In this document: one piece after another, positions 1 through 11,600 of the stretch
Numbering within the stretch: position 1 is the first letter of the stretch
Layout of the letters: each line of letters begins with the position of its first letter
Assembly: GCA_951799425.1 (NCBI GenBank)
Contig: OX637395.1
Coordinates: 8,948,951 to 9,012,950 of the forward strand
Length of the DNA: 64,000 nucleotides
Direction: 5' to 3'
DNA from: Ilex aquifolium
Lineage: Eukaryota; Streptophyta; Magnoliopsida; Aquifoliales; Aquifoliaceae
The notes under the pieces: generated by a model
What the model was told of the DNA's origin: nothing
The model's database searches: none
Seen by the model: only the letters and a program-made list of their open reading frames with translations
Program-made: the position numbers and the translations under genes

Positions 1-778
1 TCCCTCTAATTTTTTTTCTTGATAGACCACCCATCATGTATTAGCGAGGGATATGCTTGAACTCACGTAAAATGAAGGAATAAAATGTAAGGGAGGACCT
101 CACTCCATAATCCTCTTTAAGGGTCTAGATTCCTTTCGAAACCCCCCTCTTTTAATTCCCTGTCCATTTTAGTGAGCTCAATCTTGTCATATCGTGTTGA
201 TCTGACCCTGCCCAAATACGCACATCAATTTTCCCTTTGGTAAAACCGAAATTAGTCGAGTAACTACCACAGAACTAGAGAGAGAGAGAGAGTATTATTT
301 CATTACTGGGATCATTGCACTTCTTATCTTCAAAGACTCAACTGTATCACTACAGATTGTCTAGGATCCAATGGATATTTTCAAATGATATAGTTTAGGA
401 TTTAAGGAAGAGCACATGATCAACCTTCTGTGGAGCATAGTTAAAAGCTTTTTTTTCAAGCTATGTGGTTTAGTTTTAGTGGCTCATCAACTATAGAAAA
501 AAGGCATGCATAGATTGATTGATATATTTGATAGGAGGGTTAATCTTGGGCAGATTGAACTTATTCACAGTCCAACAATATTGAGTATTAAGACTAGAGA
601 GGTGTTACTTCATTTGATCAGTAATTTTACGATTCTTTACCCACATGAAAGAATAGTCAGACAACTATCATATCTGATTTCTATTGTGAATTTGCAGAGG
701 TGATCTTGACAAACCCACCCACACAACTTTAAAAAAATTATATTATGCGCCCATGGTTTTATATCTTACAGAAACTTT
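1..778. other. intergenic, no gene seen
   Basis: AT-rich sequence with a short (GA)n run near 279-293. The longest open frame, 65 codons at 506-703, shows no recognisable motif and is not called. Confidence 0.5.
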
Positions 779-1333
779 TAAGACCATCTCCCATGGTGAC
801 TCGTACTTTTACCCAAATTTGAGTAAACAAATGGATAAAAAATTTGATTTAGTATAGACCTCTTCAATAGATAAACTTATTTTTATACTCGAATCTTTTA
901 AAAAAAATTCCAACTTACTTAAAAAATCTGGTTCATCCATGAGACATACACCACCACACCGCCAACTTCGTTGGCCACTCTACAAGTCCTAAAGGCCAGT
1001 GAAGGGAAAGACGATGACACCGAAAGGCCACTTTGCAAGTTGCTGCTTGCAACGATGATAGGCTTGATGGCTCTGACTTCGATTTTGGAGGATGATGAGG
1101 ACCGGCGAACTGAAGGACGGCAAGCTAGAGGAGAAGAGTGTGAATCCTCTGAGGATATTTGGAAGTTGGGATTTGGGTATTGTATTTAGGTCTCTCTTAA
1201 TTTAGGTTTACAAAAAAGTTTTCTTTTATTTGGTATGGGTATGAGTCTAGCATCGAAGAAAATTTTTGGATCATTTTTACCCAAATTAAAATTTGGGTAC
1301 AAAAAATGGTCAAAGCTGGAGTTGCCCTAAGAC
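779..1333. mobile_element. MITE-like element with inverted ends
   Basis: The left end (AAGACCATCTCCCATGG, followed by a CCCAAATTTGAGTAAA-type block) is matched in inverted orientation by the right end (a CCCAAATTAAAATTTGGGT block, then CTGGAGTTGCCCTAA). AGAGCATCTCCAA-type ends are common on plant non-autonomous DNA transposons. Two related elements lie at 3243-4582 and 4583-4976. No clear target duplication was found, so the superfamily is left open. Confidence 0.45.
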
Positions 1334-1795
1334 TTATTTTAAATGGATCTACCCTTGTTTTTTAGGAGTCAAAAATTTATTGGGAGGCTTTTGAAAACTA
1401 GATGTGCTCGGATTAAGGCATTAGGTTGAGTAGGGAAATAGAGTTTTATTCAAATCTCTCCTTGGGTTTGCTCCGCTCTATGTCCAAAGCTTCAACTCAA
1501 TCATTTTTAAGTTATGTTTTTTAAATAGATATTTGTGATAATTCATGTCACAAAAAGTTTCAATCAATTGTAACTTTACATTTAAAGGGTGTCATTTAAT
1601 TTTTAAAAGTTGAAAACTTATGTGATCAATCATAATATTTTAAAATCGATCATATTTTTGTAGTTGCAATTTACACCCAAAAAATTATAATTTTACCATT
1701 AAAAATCTGTCATTTTCTAGTGGGGATTTTCCCACTTTCGGATATCTGAGACTTACTAAGAACCTATTGAAATTGAGAAAAAAATGCACACACAC

Positions 1796-1797
<2 letters not shown>

Positions 1798-1832
<35 letters not shown>

Positions 1833-1915
1833 ATTTGGCTGGTAAATTGTAGTGAAAAAGAGGCGTGGGGTCAAAAAGGGGGAAGATCTAATTATGGAGG
1901 CAAGTTGTTGGTGGA

Positions 1916-1946
<31 letters not shown>

Positions 1947-2074
1947 ATGTTAAGGTACATCCCCCTCCCTCCATCCACAAACTGATTTTTGTTTAGACCA
2001 GATAAGGACTTTGTATGCGCAAAAGACAATCTTTTTTGTCAAAATAATTATTTGCCACACTCACAGGTGTATGG

Positions 2075-2108
<34 letters not shown>

Positions 2109-2110
2109 GA
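1798..2110. repeat. microsatellite cluster (GA)n, (TA)n, (CT)n(CA)n
   Basis: (GA)n lies at about 1799-1830, (TA)n at about 1917-1942, and a compound (CT)n(CA)n run at about 2076-2108. The open frames here are translations of these repeats. Confidence 0.85.
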
Positions 2111-2451
2111 CAGACAATGTTGATAGATACCAATCAATGTCAAGTCCATCTTGTTTTTCATTATTTTTCTGGGAATTAAATGGTTCCAATAACATCCGAG
2201 TTTCAAACTATTTGCACAATGGTAGTATTTAAATCCTTTTTAGCATATCCAACAATTAGTTTTAAAGGTATCTCTTAGTATTTTCTATTTTAAAGAGCAT
2301 ATTTTGTTAAAATAGAGAGTAAAATATTTTAGCCAGTTCTAATGGACTCTCTATTCTAGTAGAAAAATAGTTTTATAGTCAAGAACATTTAATGAATAAT
2401 GTATATATATCATCCTTTTCATTTATTAAAAATAGAATTGAAAGTGGACTA

Positions 2452-2990
2452 GGCTTATGGCTATTCACTCGAGTTGACGGGTCGGAAATATAATATTTCA
2501 TCTTCCTAGTCGATGCGTTGCGGAAGATCATTTATACCCACCCTATTAGTTACTAAATACAATTCATTAATATTCAATAATTAAAAATTAAATTCATCAA
2601 TGATTAAAATTTCGTTTTGGTGTATTATTTCAGTACGAAAATATTTCAAAAGTAGAATAAAAATTAATAATTATTTATAAAATATTAGTCGAAATATACC
2701 AAAATATCTTAAAACACATCAAAATATTCTAAAGATATTGGTGAAAATATATCAAAATATCTCAAAACACCTAGAAATAATATAGATCACCTCGGAATAT
2801 TAAAATTTCGTTTTAATTATTATTTTTGTTTTGATTTCTTTGACATATATTTAATAGTTTAATTGAATTAGTATAAATGAGGTGAACTTAAAAATTAATA
2901 GGATGGATATAGATGGGGTGAGCTTAATAATTTGAAGTAATATGAGTAAATGGGATGGAAAAAGAGATTTAAGGGGTGAGAATAGTCCAA
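2452..2990. mobile_element. decayed hAT-type repeat, relative of 35865-36406
   Basis: An internal block around 2478-2530 (an ATAATATTTCATCTTCCTAG-like string followed by TTGCGGAAGA) matches the block near 35895-35940 in the better-preserved hAT element at 35865-36406. The ends here are degraded and no target duplication was found. Boundaries are approximate. Confidence 0.4.
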
Positions 2991-3242
2991 CCCATTTCTA
3001 AGGAGATGAAACACGAAATTAAGTTGAGACACAAAATTCTATTTTTTATGATTTAGTGTTTGATAAAACATTGAATTAAAAGTGAACTAATTCTATATTA
3101 TTAATTACATATTGACAAAAAAAATAATCTAATTTAATTATGTGTTTCTGTTTCTTCGATGGAAAAAATAGTAAATATATCACCTAATACAATTGAACAG
3201 GATTATAATACCATTTTTTTAGGTACTAAAATTTGCTCCATA

Positions 3243-4582
3243 AGAGCATCTCCAACCATGATATCTAAAATAACTACTCAAAATATATTTAAATATTATA
3301 TTATCTACTTTAACTAACTATTTTTTCAAATTCACTCCAATCACGCTATCTATTTTAGCTATCCACTTCAACTAATTTTAACTAACTTTCAATAATAAAA
3401 TTCAAAAAATAGCAATTCAACTATACATTGTACAAATTTAATCAATTATAGGCTACAAGAGAGAACCCACCTCCCAAAAATTACTACTCTCAAACCAAAT
3501 TCTCTCAAATTAAATCACAAAATTCAAAACAAAATCACCTCAAATTACACAAATAACCGAAGTCAAGATTTTTGGGGGATTTTGTTGGATTTTTGGGGGG
3601 TTTGCTGAATTTTTTGGGGGGTTTTGTTGGATTTTTTTGGGATTTTACTGAATTTTTGAAAGGATTTTTGTTAAAATTTTTTGGGAAGGACAATGGAGTT
3701 TCAAGAATATGAGAACTCATCTCAAAAATACTTCATAATCAACCCAAAACCAAGAATTTGTGATAAATACCAAGAATCAAAACAACATACTCATCACCAC
3801 AAACTCTTTCGATCTTCAAAACCCATTTCCAAAATCAAAAACCCACCTCCGATGAAGTCGAACACGCCACAATCGGTTGAAGATGGTCCTCGCCACATAA
3901 CCCACCTCCGTTGAAGACGATCTGTGATGAATACTCAAATACCCGAATCTGTGATGAAGACAGGGGCGGCTCAAGGTAAATTGAGGCCTAAAACGGTAAT
4001 ATTAAATGAGGCATTTTTATTTTTAGTAATATTTTTTTTAAATAAAAAATTTTAATTTTTTTTTAAGTGAGATAGGAGAACGTGATACTTTGTTTTTATT
4101 TTTTAAGAGAGAGAGAGAGATTTTATTTATTTTTTAAAAAAAATTTTGATTTTTGTCTTTCTAATATTATGGATTGAATTGTAGGCCAAAATTATTGAAA
4201 TTATAATTTTTTAATTGGGCTTAAATTTTTTGGGCCCTTTTTATAAGGCCTAAAATTTTCATGGATTTTAAATTTTTTATGTAGATTAATTATGTATCTA
4301 CAATTATAGGGCTTTCTAAAAATTTGGGGCCTAAAGCCCATGCTTTTTTTTTAATACTATTGGGCCGGCCCTGGATGAAGACCAACCATGCTCTCTATGA
4401 TGAAAACGATTCTGATGAATATCCAAATAACTAGCTTTCTTCCCTCGCCAGATTTAGCAAGCCAATATAGGAAAATGAGTAATACCGAGTGTGATAGCTA
4501 GCCAGTTGGAGCCAACATTTTATAGAATGACCATCTAAAATAGCTAACAAGGGGAGTTTAGCTATCCCATTGGAGTTGCTCT
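3243..4582. mobile_element. non-autonomous TIR element containing a nested hAT MITE
   Basis: The left end AGAGCATCTCCAACCATGATA and the right end (reverse complement AGAGCAACTCCAATGGGATA) are inverted repeats, each followed by a TCTAAAAT or GCTATTTTAGA block. The interior holds a G-rich imperfect tandem repeat (about 3565-3690, units like GGATTTTTTGGGG) and a Lys/Ser/Pro-rich open frame at 3681-3914 with no known domain. A hAT MITE sits inside at 3961-4373. No target duplication was found. Confidence 0.5.
3961..4373. mobile_element. hAT-type MITE with perfect 8-bp target duplication
   Basis: The ends CAGGGGCGGCTCAA (left) and CAGGGCCGGCCCAA (right, reverse complement) form terminal inverted repeats. 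The element is flanked by GATGAAGA at 3953-3960 and 4374-4381, the 8-bp duplication typical of hAT elements. It has no coding capacity. A longer relative lies at 63036-63646. Confidence 0.85.
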
Positions 4583-4976
4583 AAGATCATCTCCAATGCA
4601 AACTTAAACTCTTATTCAAATTTGAGTAAAAAAAAGGTAAAAAACTTAATTTGATGTACATCTCTTTAATAGAGAAACTCAAATTTAAAAGAAGAGAAAC
4701 TCAAATTTAAAAGAAGAAAAACTCAAATTTAAATAAAGACATATTCAAATTTAAAAAAGGGTAAAATATGACCATTGGATCTTTAAAAAAAAAAAGGTCA
4801 AATCTCACGATTAAAGATTTAAGTATAAATTTGAGTCTCTTTCAATTTTAAAAAAAAAATGAGTCTCCTTTTATTTAATATGGATATTAGTCTAATATTG
4901 GAGACAATTTTTAAATTTTTTTTACCTAAATTTAAATTTGAGGTGAAAATAAAGGTAAATATTGAAGATGATGTAA
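4583..4976. mobile_element. MITE-like element with inverted ends
   Basis: The left end AGATCATCTCCAATGCAAACTT is matched by the right end (reverse complement ACATCATCTTCAATATTTACCTT), and both are followed by ACTCAAATTTRA blocks. Three near-tandem copies of an AGAGAAACTCAAATTTAAAA unit lie at about 4672-4735. It relates to the element at 779-1333. Confidence 0.45.
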
Positions 4977-5279
4977 TACGGGTAGAGAGTTTATATAATA
5001 CAGAGTGTTTTTTGACAATCAAACGTAGTATAAAATTCAGTTAGACAGCATTAATTTGTTACGATTACATATTCACTTAATACTATAATCAAACGAACCT
5101 AAGATTTACCTTTGACGCGATTCACTCGTTAGAGAATTTCCCATGGATAAAATAGGAGTTATTATATTCTAAAAAAAAAAAAAAATAGGAGTTATTAGCA
5201 ACACATTTATCATTTTGAGATCAGCTATAATTTTTCTCCATATCATTTGAAATTTATCATATTTGTTTTAACTTTTATC

Positions 5280-5550
5280 ACATTTATGGTTATTTTTATT
5301 TTTTACCACTATTGTGGTATCCAAAAAAATGATAAAAATAATTACCACAACAGTGGTAAAAACATTAACAAATGTGGTAAAAATACCCACAAATGTGATA
5401 AATCACTTATAAAAATGATAAATTTTTTTGTACTTAAGAAAAGTGGTAAAAATAGTTACAAAAAATGTGATAAAAATAACCACATCAGTAGTAAAAACAT
5501 TTACAAAAGTGATAAAATAAACCATAAAAGTGGTAAATTTTTTTAATTGT
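5280..5550. repeat. short tandem-like repeat (GTGGTAAAAATA family)
   Basis: Many imperfect copies of an approximately 20-bp unit containing ACAAATGTGGTAAAAAT. The 99-codon open frame across it (Asn/Lys-rich) is a by-product. The same family recurs at about 54875-55100. The sequence flanking both copies is also similar (ATAAYCAAGTCC-like strings), so the two loci share a larger old repeat, into which the Tat element later inserted here. Confidence 0.6.
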
Positions 5551-5655
5551 AAAATGATCCACAAAAATTATAAAAACACATTTTGAAGTAATAAATTTTA
5601 AAGGTATAGTATCAAAATTTTTTTGACAATACCATAGCCAAGTCCCAATTGAAGG

Positions 5656-6415
5656 TGAAGGGGTTACACCCCAGCGTTACACGTGTCCTTACATTTAATG
5701 TGCTCACGTGAGGTTGAAAGGACTGAGCACGTGCTTAAGAATCAAGAATCTGCTACCGTACCTCATCCGAGCCGATCTAATCAAAGGACCAGTACACAAT
5801 AGCACTGTTGCCGAAGTCATCAAGCTATCTAAGTGCTCCGTCCATACAATATAATAGCTCGGCTTGAACTCAGCCGAGCTCATGGATGCGATCGGCACGG
5901 CAGGAGAAGAGGGCGGTTGTGCCAAACCGAGCTCGTTAACGGATCGGCAAACAGTGGATATGCTCGGCATCAGGAAAGTCCGACCATTTCGAAAGCAGAA
6001 GATACAGAAAGATTTGCCTAAAACTTAGGCAAATCAGATAAACGAGATCTGCTAGAATAAAGGCATCCAGAGAAATTATTGGAAGAGAATTAGAAACTTC
6101 CCAAACTCAAACACTGAAAGAAAGGAAGGTGTGCCACCTTGCCTCGGAATTAACGGAAACCCTAAGGGGAATACAAGCTATAAAGGGAACGTGAAACCAA
6201 GGAAAAAGGTACGCTGAACTCTCCTTGTCTTCGCACAACTCATATCAATCAGTGACTGACTTAAGCATCGGAGTGCCTTCGATCGAAGCACTTCGATCTT
6301 GGGCAGTTTGCTCGTTTTGCAGGTGAAAGGCTTGGAGATCCAGTTCAGAAATTACATCAAATCACAGTTCCTAATTTCGTTTTATCAGAGGTCAACCCTA
6401 TTTTTTGCCTCTACA
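5656..6415 (+). repeat. Tat element 5' LTR
   Basis: TG...CA ended and identical to 16921-17680 except, by eye, at three positions (ACAG/ACAT, ACGTGA/ACGCGA, TTCCTA/TTCCCA). A TATA box (CTATAAAG) lies at about 6178-6185, so U3 is about 520 bp. Three CACGTG cores lie at 5680-5685, 5705-5710 and 5728-5733. Perfect hairpins lie at 5856-5880 (9-bp arms) and 6011-6035 (11-bp arms, 3-nt loop). Confidence 0.95.
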
Positions 6416-6418
6416 TTT

Positions 6419-6435
6419 TGGCGCCGTCTGTGGGA
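6419..6435 (+). other. primer binding site
   Basis: TGGCGCCGTCTGTGGGA lies three bases after the 5' LTR and begins TGG, the complement of a tRNA CCA end. The GGCGCCGT core is shared with other Tat/Athila-group elements. The exact tRNA primer was not resolved here. Confidence 0.85.
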
Positions 6436-6466
6436 AGGATCTTAATCTTTCGAACAAAAAGCTATA

Positions 6467-8683
6467 ATGTCAAGACTCAGGAGCGCAATTGGATCACCAA
6501 GGGGCAGTCCTCCCCTAGGCGATTCTAATCCTGCGTACGTTCTGACTAACAGCAACGGGAGGTTGCATGCAGCCAGAAACCCATCTGGGACCCCCGAAAG
6601 AGACGAAGCTTCTTCTGCAAGTTTTAAACCTTCGAAAAACCGGAACCAGGGGGTTGAAAACCAAGGTGCAGAGAGGGAGAACCACTCGTTAGCTAGGCTG
6701 ATCCAATCATTCCAGGACCGTTTGGATGCTCATGACAATCTCTTCAAAAAGTCGTATGCCAAGGAAAAGGATCTGATCAAGGAGAACGAGGCGTTGAAAG
6801 CCAGACTAGATGAGATGACCAAAAAGGAGAAGCGCCCGAGAGAAGGCCGGCATGAGAGCCCTGAGAAAAAGCCTAGTCGTATCGCAATAGCTGATGACGA
6901 CAGATACCAGCCGAAGAAGCCGAGGGTACACGAAGTGGATGCGTGGAAACAGTATATTAACGATGAGCTCAACAGCCGTTTGAGGAGACCAGAGCAAAGG
7001 TCGGCTAGGGATCTAGCCAGGAGAGCAACATGCGAGTATGGAGACGGATGGGAGTCATCCCCATTCACCGCATGGATTGAAAAGGGGCGAATTCCGAGTA
7101 AATTTACCGTCCCGAGCTTCAGACTGTACGATGGAAGGACAGATCCGTCCTCCCATATCAGGCACTTCAGACAGCTCATGACCGTCCATAGAAGAAACGA
7201 GCCGCTGTTGTGCACTATCTTCCCTAGCAGCCTTGGGGAGTCGGCCATGAAGTGGTTTGACAGCCTGCCAAGGGGAACAATTGATGGCTGGGCTCAGCTA
7301 GCCGAGCAATTCACGACTCGGTTCATCACCAGTAGCAAGCAGCCGAAGGATGTTGGAGCTTTGCTCACATTGAAGAAAATCAACACCGAGACACTGCGGG
7401 AATACACTCATCGATACTGGGAGACAATGAACGAGGTCGAGGGATGCAATCCTGAAATTGCAGTTGCATCATTCAAAATGGGATTGCCAAAGGAGAACCC
7501 TCTCTATCAGTCGCTTACCAGGAGGCCGGCAACAGACTTGGAAGAACTCATGGCGAGAATTGAGAAATACGCCAAGGTCGATGACGACCTGACCAGGGAA
7601 GTGGTGAAGGACCAATCGAGAAGGAGGCAATTCGGCAGAGAGAGGCAATCCGAGCCGAATAGAGAAAGTGGAAGGAAGACCGAAAAGGACGGCTTTCCCC
7701 AAAGGTCATATTTCCTAGGAGTGAACACAGTGTTCAAGGAGCCTATTTACAAAATATTGGGTCAGATCAAAGAAAAGCCCTTTTTCAAATGGCCGAGCAA
7801 GCTGATGGGAGATCCCTCTAAAAGGAATCCTAATTTTAGGTGTTCATATCATAGGGATGTGGGACATAAGACAGAGAACTGCCGACACTTGAAGCAGCAT
7901 TTGGAAGAGTTGGTGCAGGCCGGGCACCTCGCAGAGTTCATTGAGAGCGGGCGAAAAGCAGACGATGGTAGGACAGAGCAAGCCGGGGACCACAACACCC
8001 CGGCAGGGGTAATTGATGTGATTCACGCCGCAACTAACCCTCAGATGTCCACTAACAACTCTGCTAGGGCATATATTCAAAAGGCAGCAAAGGAAAGAGA
8101 GGTTTACGAGCTGAGAATGACACCGGAGGTCACCAACAAAAGAATCAAATTGGAGGAATCAGCCGAGGCGATATGTTTTACCGAGCAGGATTTGGTCGGC
8201 GTTCACCAGCCTCATAACGATGCCCTAGTCGTCACCCTTCGGATTGCTAACTTTGATGTCAAAAGAGTTCTGATCGATCCAGGGAGTTCTTCAGAGATAA
8301 TGTATTGGGACTTGTTCCAGAAGCTCGGCCTCAAGAACCAGGATCTGAAGCCGTCAAACACGCCACTCATTGGCTTTAGCGGTAAAACAGTACTTCCTAA
8401 GGGGAAGATCACGCTTCCTGTAAAAACAGGACCGGTTTGTGTGATGACCGAGTTCCTGGTGGTGGACACCGTCTCGGCATACAATGCGATAATGGGGAGA
8501 TCCTGGTTGCACGAGATGAGGGCCGTGCCGTCAACGTACCACCAGATGCTAAGGTTCCCGTCGGCTGATGGAATTGTGAACGTCCGTGGAGACCAAGTCA
8601 GTTCCAGAACCTGCCTTTTGACCTCGGTTAAGACAAAAGATCCGTGTCGAGAACTTGGCTCGGTCGAGGAAAGTGAGAAATAG
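6467..8683 (+). CDS. Gag-protease polyprotein of the Tat element
   Basis: 738 codons, starting at the first ATG after the primer binding site. Gag forms the cytoplasmic particle that packages element RNA, and the protease matures it. Residues ~65-125 are a charged, heptad-like coiled coil followed by a basic stretch. Residues ~214-380 match the retrotransposon Gag core (FTVPSFRLYDGRTDPSSHI onward). Residues 459-472 form a zinc-knuckle-like C-x2-H-x4-H-x4-C. The aspartic protease active site is DPGSS at 604-608, with a later FLVVD...YNAIMGRSWL block. The frame ends at TAG 8681-8683 and continues in the same frame into pol, so Gag-Pol could be made by readthrough. The frame itself is intact. 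Confidence 0.93.
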   Translation: MSRLRSAIGSPRGSPPLGDSNPAYVLTNSNGRLHAARNPSGTPERDEASSASFKPSKNRNQGVENQGAERENHSLARLIQSFQDRLDAHDNLFKKSYAKEKDLIKENEALKARLDEMTKKEKRPREGRHESPEKKPSRIAIADDDRYQPKKPRVHEVDAWKQYINDELNSRLRRPEQRSARDLARRATCEYGDGWESSPFTAWIEKGRIPSKFTVPSFRLYDGRTDPSSHIRHFRQLMTVHRRNEPLLCTIFPSSLGESAMKWFDSLPRGTIDGWAQLAEQFTTRFITSSKQPKDVGALLTLKKINTETLREYTHRYWETMNEVEGCNPEIAVASFKMGLPKENPLYQSLTRRPATDLEELMARIEKYAKVDDDLTREVVKDQSRRRQFGRERQSEPNRESGRKTEKDGFPQRSYFLGVNTVFKEPIYKILGQIKEKPFFKWPSKLMGDPSKRNPNFRCSYHRDVGHKTENCRHLKQHLEELVQAGHLAEFIESGRKADDGRTEQAGDHNTPAGVIDVIHAATNPQMSTNNSARAYIQKAAKEREVYELRMTPEVTNKRIKLEESAEAICFTEQDLVGVHQPHNDALVVTLRIANFDVKRVLIDPGSSSEIMYWDLFQKLGLKNQDLKPSNTPLIGFSGKTVLPKGKITLPVKTGPVCVMTEFLVVDTVSAYNAIMGRSWLHEMRAVPSTYHQMLRFPSADGIVNVRGDQVSSRTCLLTSVKTKDPCRELGSVEESEK

Positions 8684-8689
8684 CAATTA
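8681..8689 (+). promoter_or_regulatory. candidate stop-codon readthrough signal between Gag-Pro and Pol
   Basis: The Gag-Pro stop is TAG followed directly by CAATTA, the TAG-CAR-YYA context known from tobamovirus replicase readthrough and reported for some plant retroelements. Downstream pol sequence lies in the same frame for at least 140 codons. A plain CAG-to-TAG mutation cannot be excluded from one copy. Confidence 0.6.
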
Positions 8690-11600
8690 ACCACTGACAG
8701 CTCGGTCAAGCTCGATGACGTAGCTGCCAAAGGAAGCCCTGACGAACCTTTGGGAGCAGAAAAGGAAATTACAGAACGCACCATCGAAGACTTGACGAAA
8801 GTACATCTAGACAAGAATGGAGACCCAGAAAAGTATTTTATGGTGGGGGCAGCACTCAGTACCGAACAGAAGGTAGAGTTGTTAGAACTGTTGCAGACAT
8901 ATGCCGATGTATTTGCATGGAATACTAATGATATGCTCGGAGTACCTCCCGAGTTGGCGTGTCATCATTTGAATATCAATCCGAGTTATAGGCCGATCAG
9001 ACAGAAACTGAGGAGATCGTCGCCCCAGCACCAGGAGGCAGTAAAAGAGGAGGTGGCGCGGTTGCTCGAATCCAAAACGATAAGGGAAGTTAAATACCCG
9101 ACTTAGCTGTCGAACACAGTGGTTGTGAAGAAAAAGCATGGTAAATGGAGGGTGTGTGTCGATTTTACAGATCTGAATAAAGCTTGTCCAAATGACAGCT
9201 TTCCACTGCCGAAGATAGATCAGATGGTGGATGCAACAGCGGGGCACGAGCAGATGAGTTTCCTGGACGCTTTCAGAGGATACCATCAGATCCCTCTCGC
9301 CGAGGAGGACCAGGAGAAAACTGCATTCATAACCCCAGAAGGGACATATTGTTATAGAGTGATGCCGTTCGGACTGAAGAACGCCGGGGCGACATACCAG
9401 AGGTTAGTAACCCGAATGTTTTCAAATATGCGTGGTCGTACCGTTGAGGTTTATATTGATGACATGGTAATTAAAAGTAAAAAGGCCAGTACCCATTGTG
9501 CCGACCTCAAGGAGACTTTTGAGGTCCTCCGAAAGTATAACATGAAGTTGAACGCATCCAAGTGCGCGTTCGGTGTCGGCTCCGGGAAGTTTTTAGGATT
9601 TCTTGTTACACACCGCGGAATAGAGGTAAACCCCGAGCAGGTAAAGGCAATTACTGAATTACAGTCTCCTCGGACAGTAAAAGAAGTCCAGCGATTGACC
9701 GGCATGGCTGCAGCGCTTGGGAGATTTATTTCCCGAGCCTCTGACAAATGTAGACCCTTTTTTCAGTCCATTAAAGGGAAGAAAGGGGCACTCTGGAGCC
9801 AGGAATGTGAAGAGGCTTTTGCAAAATTGAAGGAATATTTGGCATCCCCACCGATCTTATCCACCCCCTTACCCGAGGAGAATCTCTTTCTTTATTTGGC
9901 TGTATTGGAACAGGCTGTCAGCAGAGCTTTAATGAGGATTGACGATGGAAAATTCAAACCTATTTACTATGTGAGTAAGGTGCTCTTAGACGCAGAATCA
10001 AGGTACACCTCGTTGGAGAAGTTGGCATTGGCGCTGGTTAGCTCGGCAAGGAAGCTCAGACACTACTTCCAGGCCCATCAAATTACAGTCCTAACCGACC
10101 AGCCGCTTAGGTCACTCTTCCTGAAAGCCGACCTGTCGGGGCGTATTGCCAAATGGGCAATTGAGCTCGGGGAGTTTGACATCCGATTCGAGCCAAGGAA
10201 AGCCATCAAGGGACAGATAGTTGCAGACTTTATTGCTGAATTTCAGCCAGAGAGATCCCAGGAAGGGGCCAATGATAATAAACTAGCAGAACTCGACGGC
10301 AACTGGACTCTATCAGTTGACGGTTCCTCAAACCAGAAAGGCGCAGGAATTGGCATTATTCTTGTAAGTCCAGACGGATGCATACTGGAGAAAGCAATAA
10401 GGTTAGGATTTGGAGCTTCCAATAATGAGGCAGAGTACGAAGCCTTGATTGCAGGTGTAAGGCTGGCAAGTGAGCTCAGTGCGATGAGGCTCCAAATATT
10501 TTCTGACTCACAGCTAGTACTGAATCAGATAATAGGGGAGTACATGGCTAAAGATGAAAGGATGATAGCATATCAGGCAGTTGCGGAGAAAGAATTGAGC
10601 AATATAGCAGAGTACTCAATCCAGCAAGTGGGTAGAGCTAGGAACTCTCACGCCGACGCTTTAGCTTCATTGTTCTCGGTGGTTGAGCAGGAATCTGAGA
10701 GATCAATCACTGTTGAGTTTCTAGCAGAGCCGAGCATCCATTTGTCCAGCACGGACGAAGTTTTATGCAACATTTCGGTCCGAGCTGGATGGATCAGATA
10801 GTTGATTTTTTGAAGACTGGTGAATTGCCCCAGGATGAAAAGGAGGCTCGCAAACTACGATTAAAAGCAGCCAGATTTTGGTTGTCCCCGAAAGACGAGC
10901 TATACAGACGCTCATTCGGGGGTCCGTACTTGAAATGCGTACATCCCAGCCTAATTCAGGACTTTTTGTCGGAAATACATGAAGGAAGTTGCGGAGCACA
11001 TACTGGAGGCAGGTCTTTAGCTCACCGAGCCATCTCACAGGGGTACTGGTGACCTTACATGCAGAAGGACGCTCAGCAGTACGTTCGGCGATGCGATAAA
11101 TGTCAGAAGTTCTCCCCGGTGCCTAGGAAGCCATCAAACGAGCTTCATCCTTTGTCAAGTCCATGGCCATTTGCCCAATGGGGATTGGACATTGTTGGTC
11201 CTTTGCCTCGGGCCCCGAGCAATAAAAAGTACCTGTTGGTGGCTACGGACTATTTCACGAAGTGGATCGAAGCCGAGCCCCTGGCTAACATAAGGGACAC
11301 GGATACAAGAAAATTTGTCTGGAAGAACATCATTACCAGGTTCGGCATTCCATACGCGCTTAAATCTGATAACGGCACTCAGTTTGATAGTGGGCCTTTC
11401 AAAGCATTCTGTCAGCAGTATGGTATCCGTAACTACTACTCCACCCCGGCCTATCCTCAAAGTAATGGGCAAGCCGAAATCTCCAATAAAACGATTTTGG
11501 ATGGAATCAAGAAGAAGCTGGAAAGTGCCAAAGGAAGGTGGGTAGAAGAGCTGCCTAGTGTTCTGTGGTCATACCGAACCACACCTCGACGTTCAACTGG

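Noticed and set aside
971-1189. 72-codon frame with a Glu/Asp-rich composition
   Set aside because: It lacks an ATG at its start and sits inside a MITE-like element; no domain.
5247-5546. 99-codon Asn/Lys-rich frame
   Set aside because: It is a translation of a short tandem repeat.
5704-5970. 88-codon minus-strand frame, repeated identically at 16969-17235
   Set aside because: It lies in both LTRs, has no domain, and its identity reflects the young LTR pair rather than coding constraint.
6730-7248. 172-codon minus-strand frame within gag
   Set aside because: Shadow of the gag frame with no recognisable features.
8212-8814. 200-codon minus-strand frame across the gag-pol junction
   Set aside because: It is antisense to the protease and stop region; protein motifs are clear on the plus strand and absent here.
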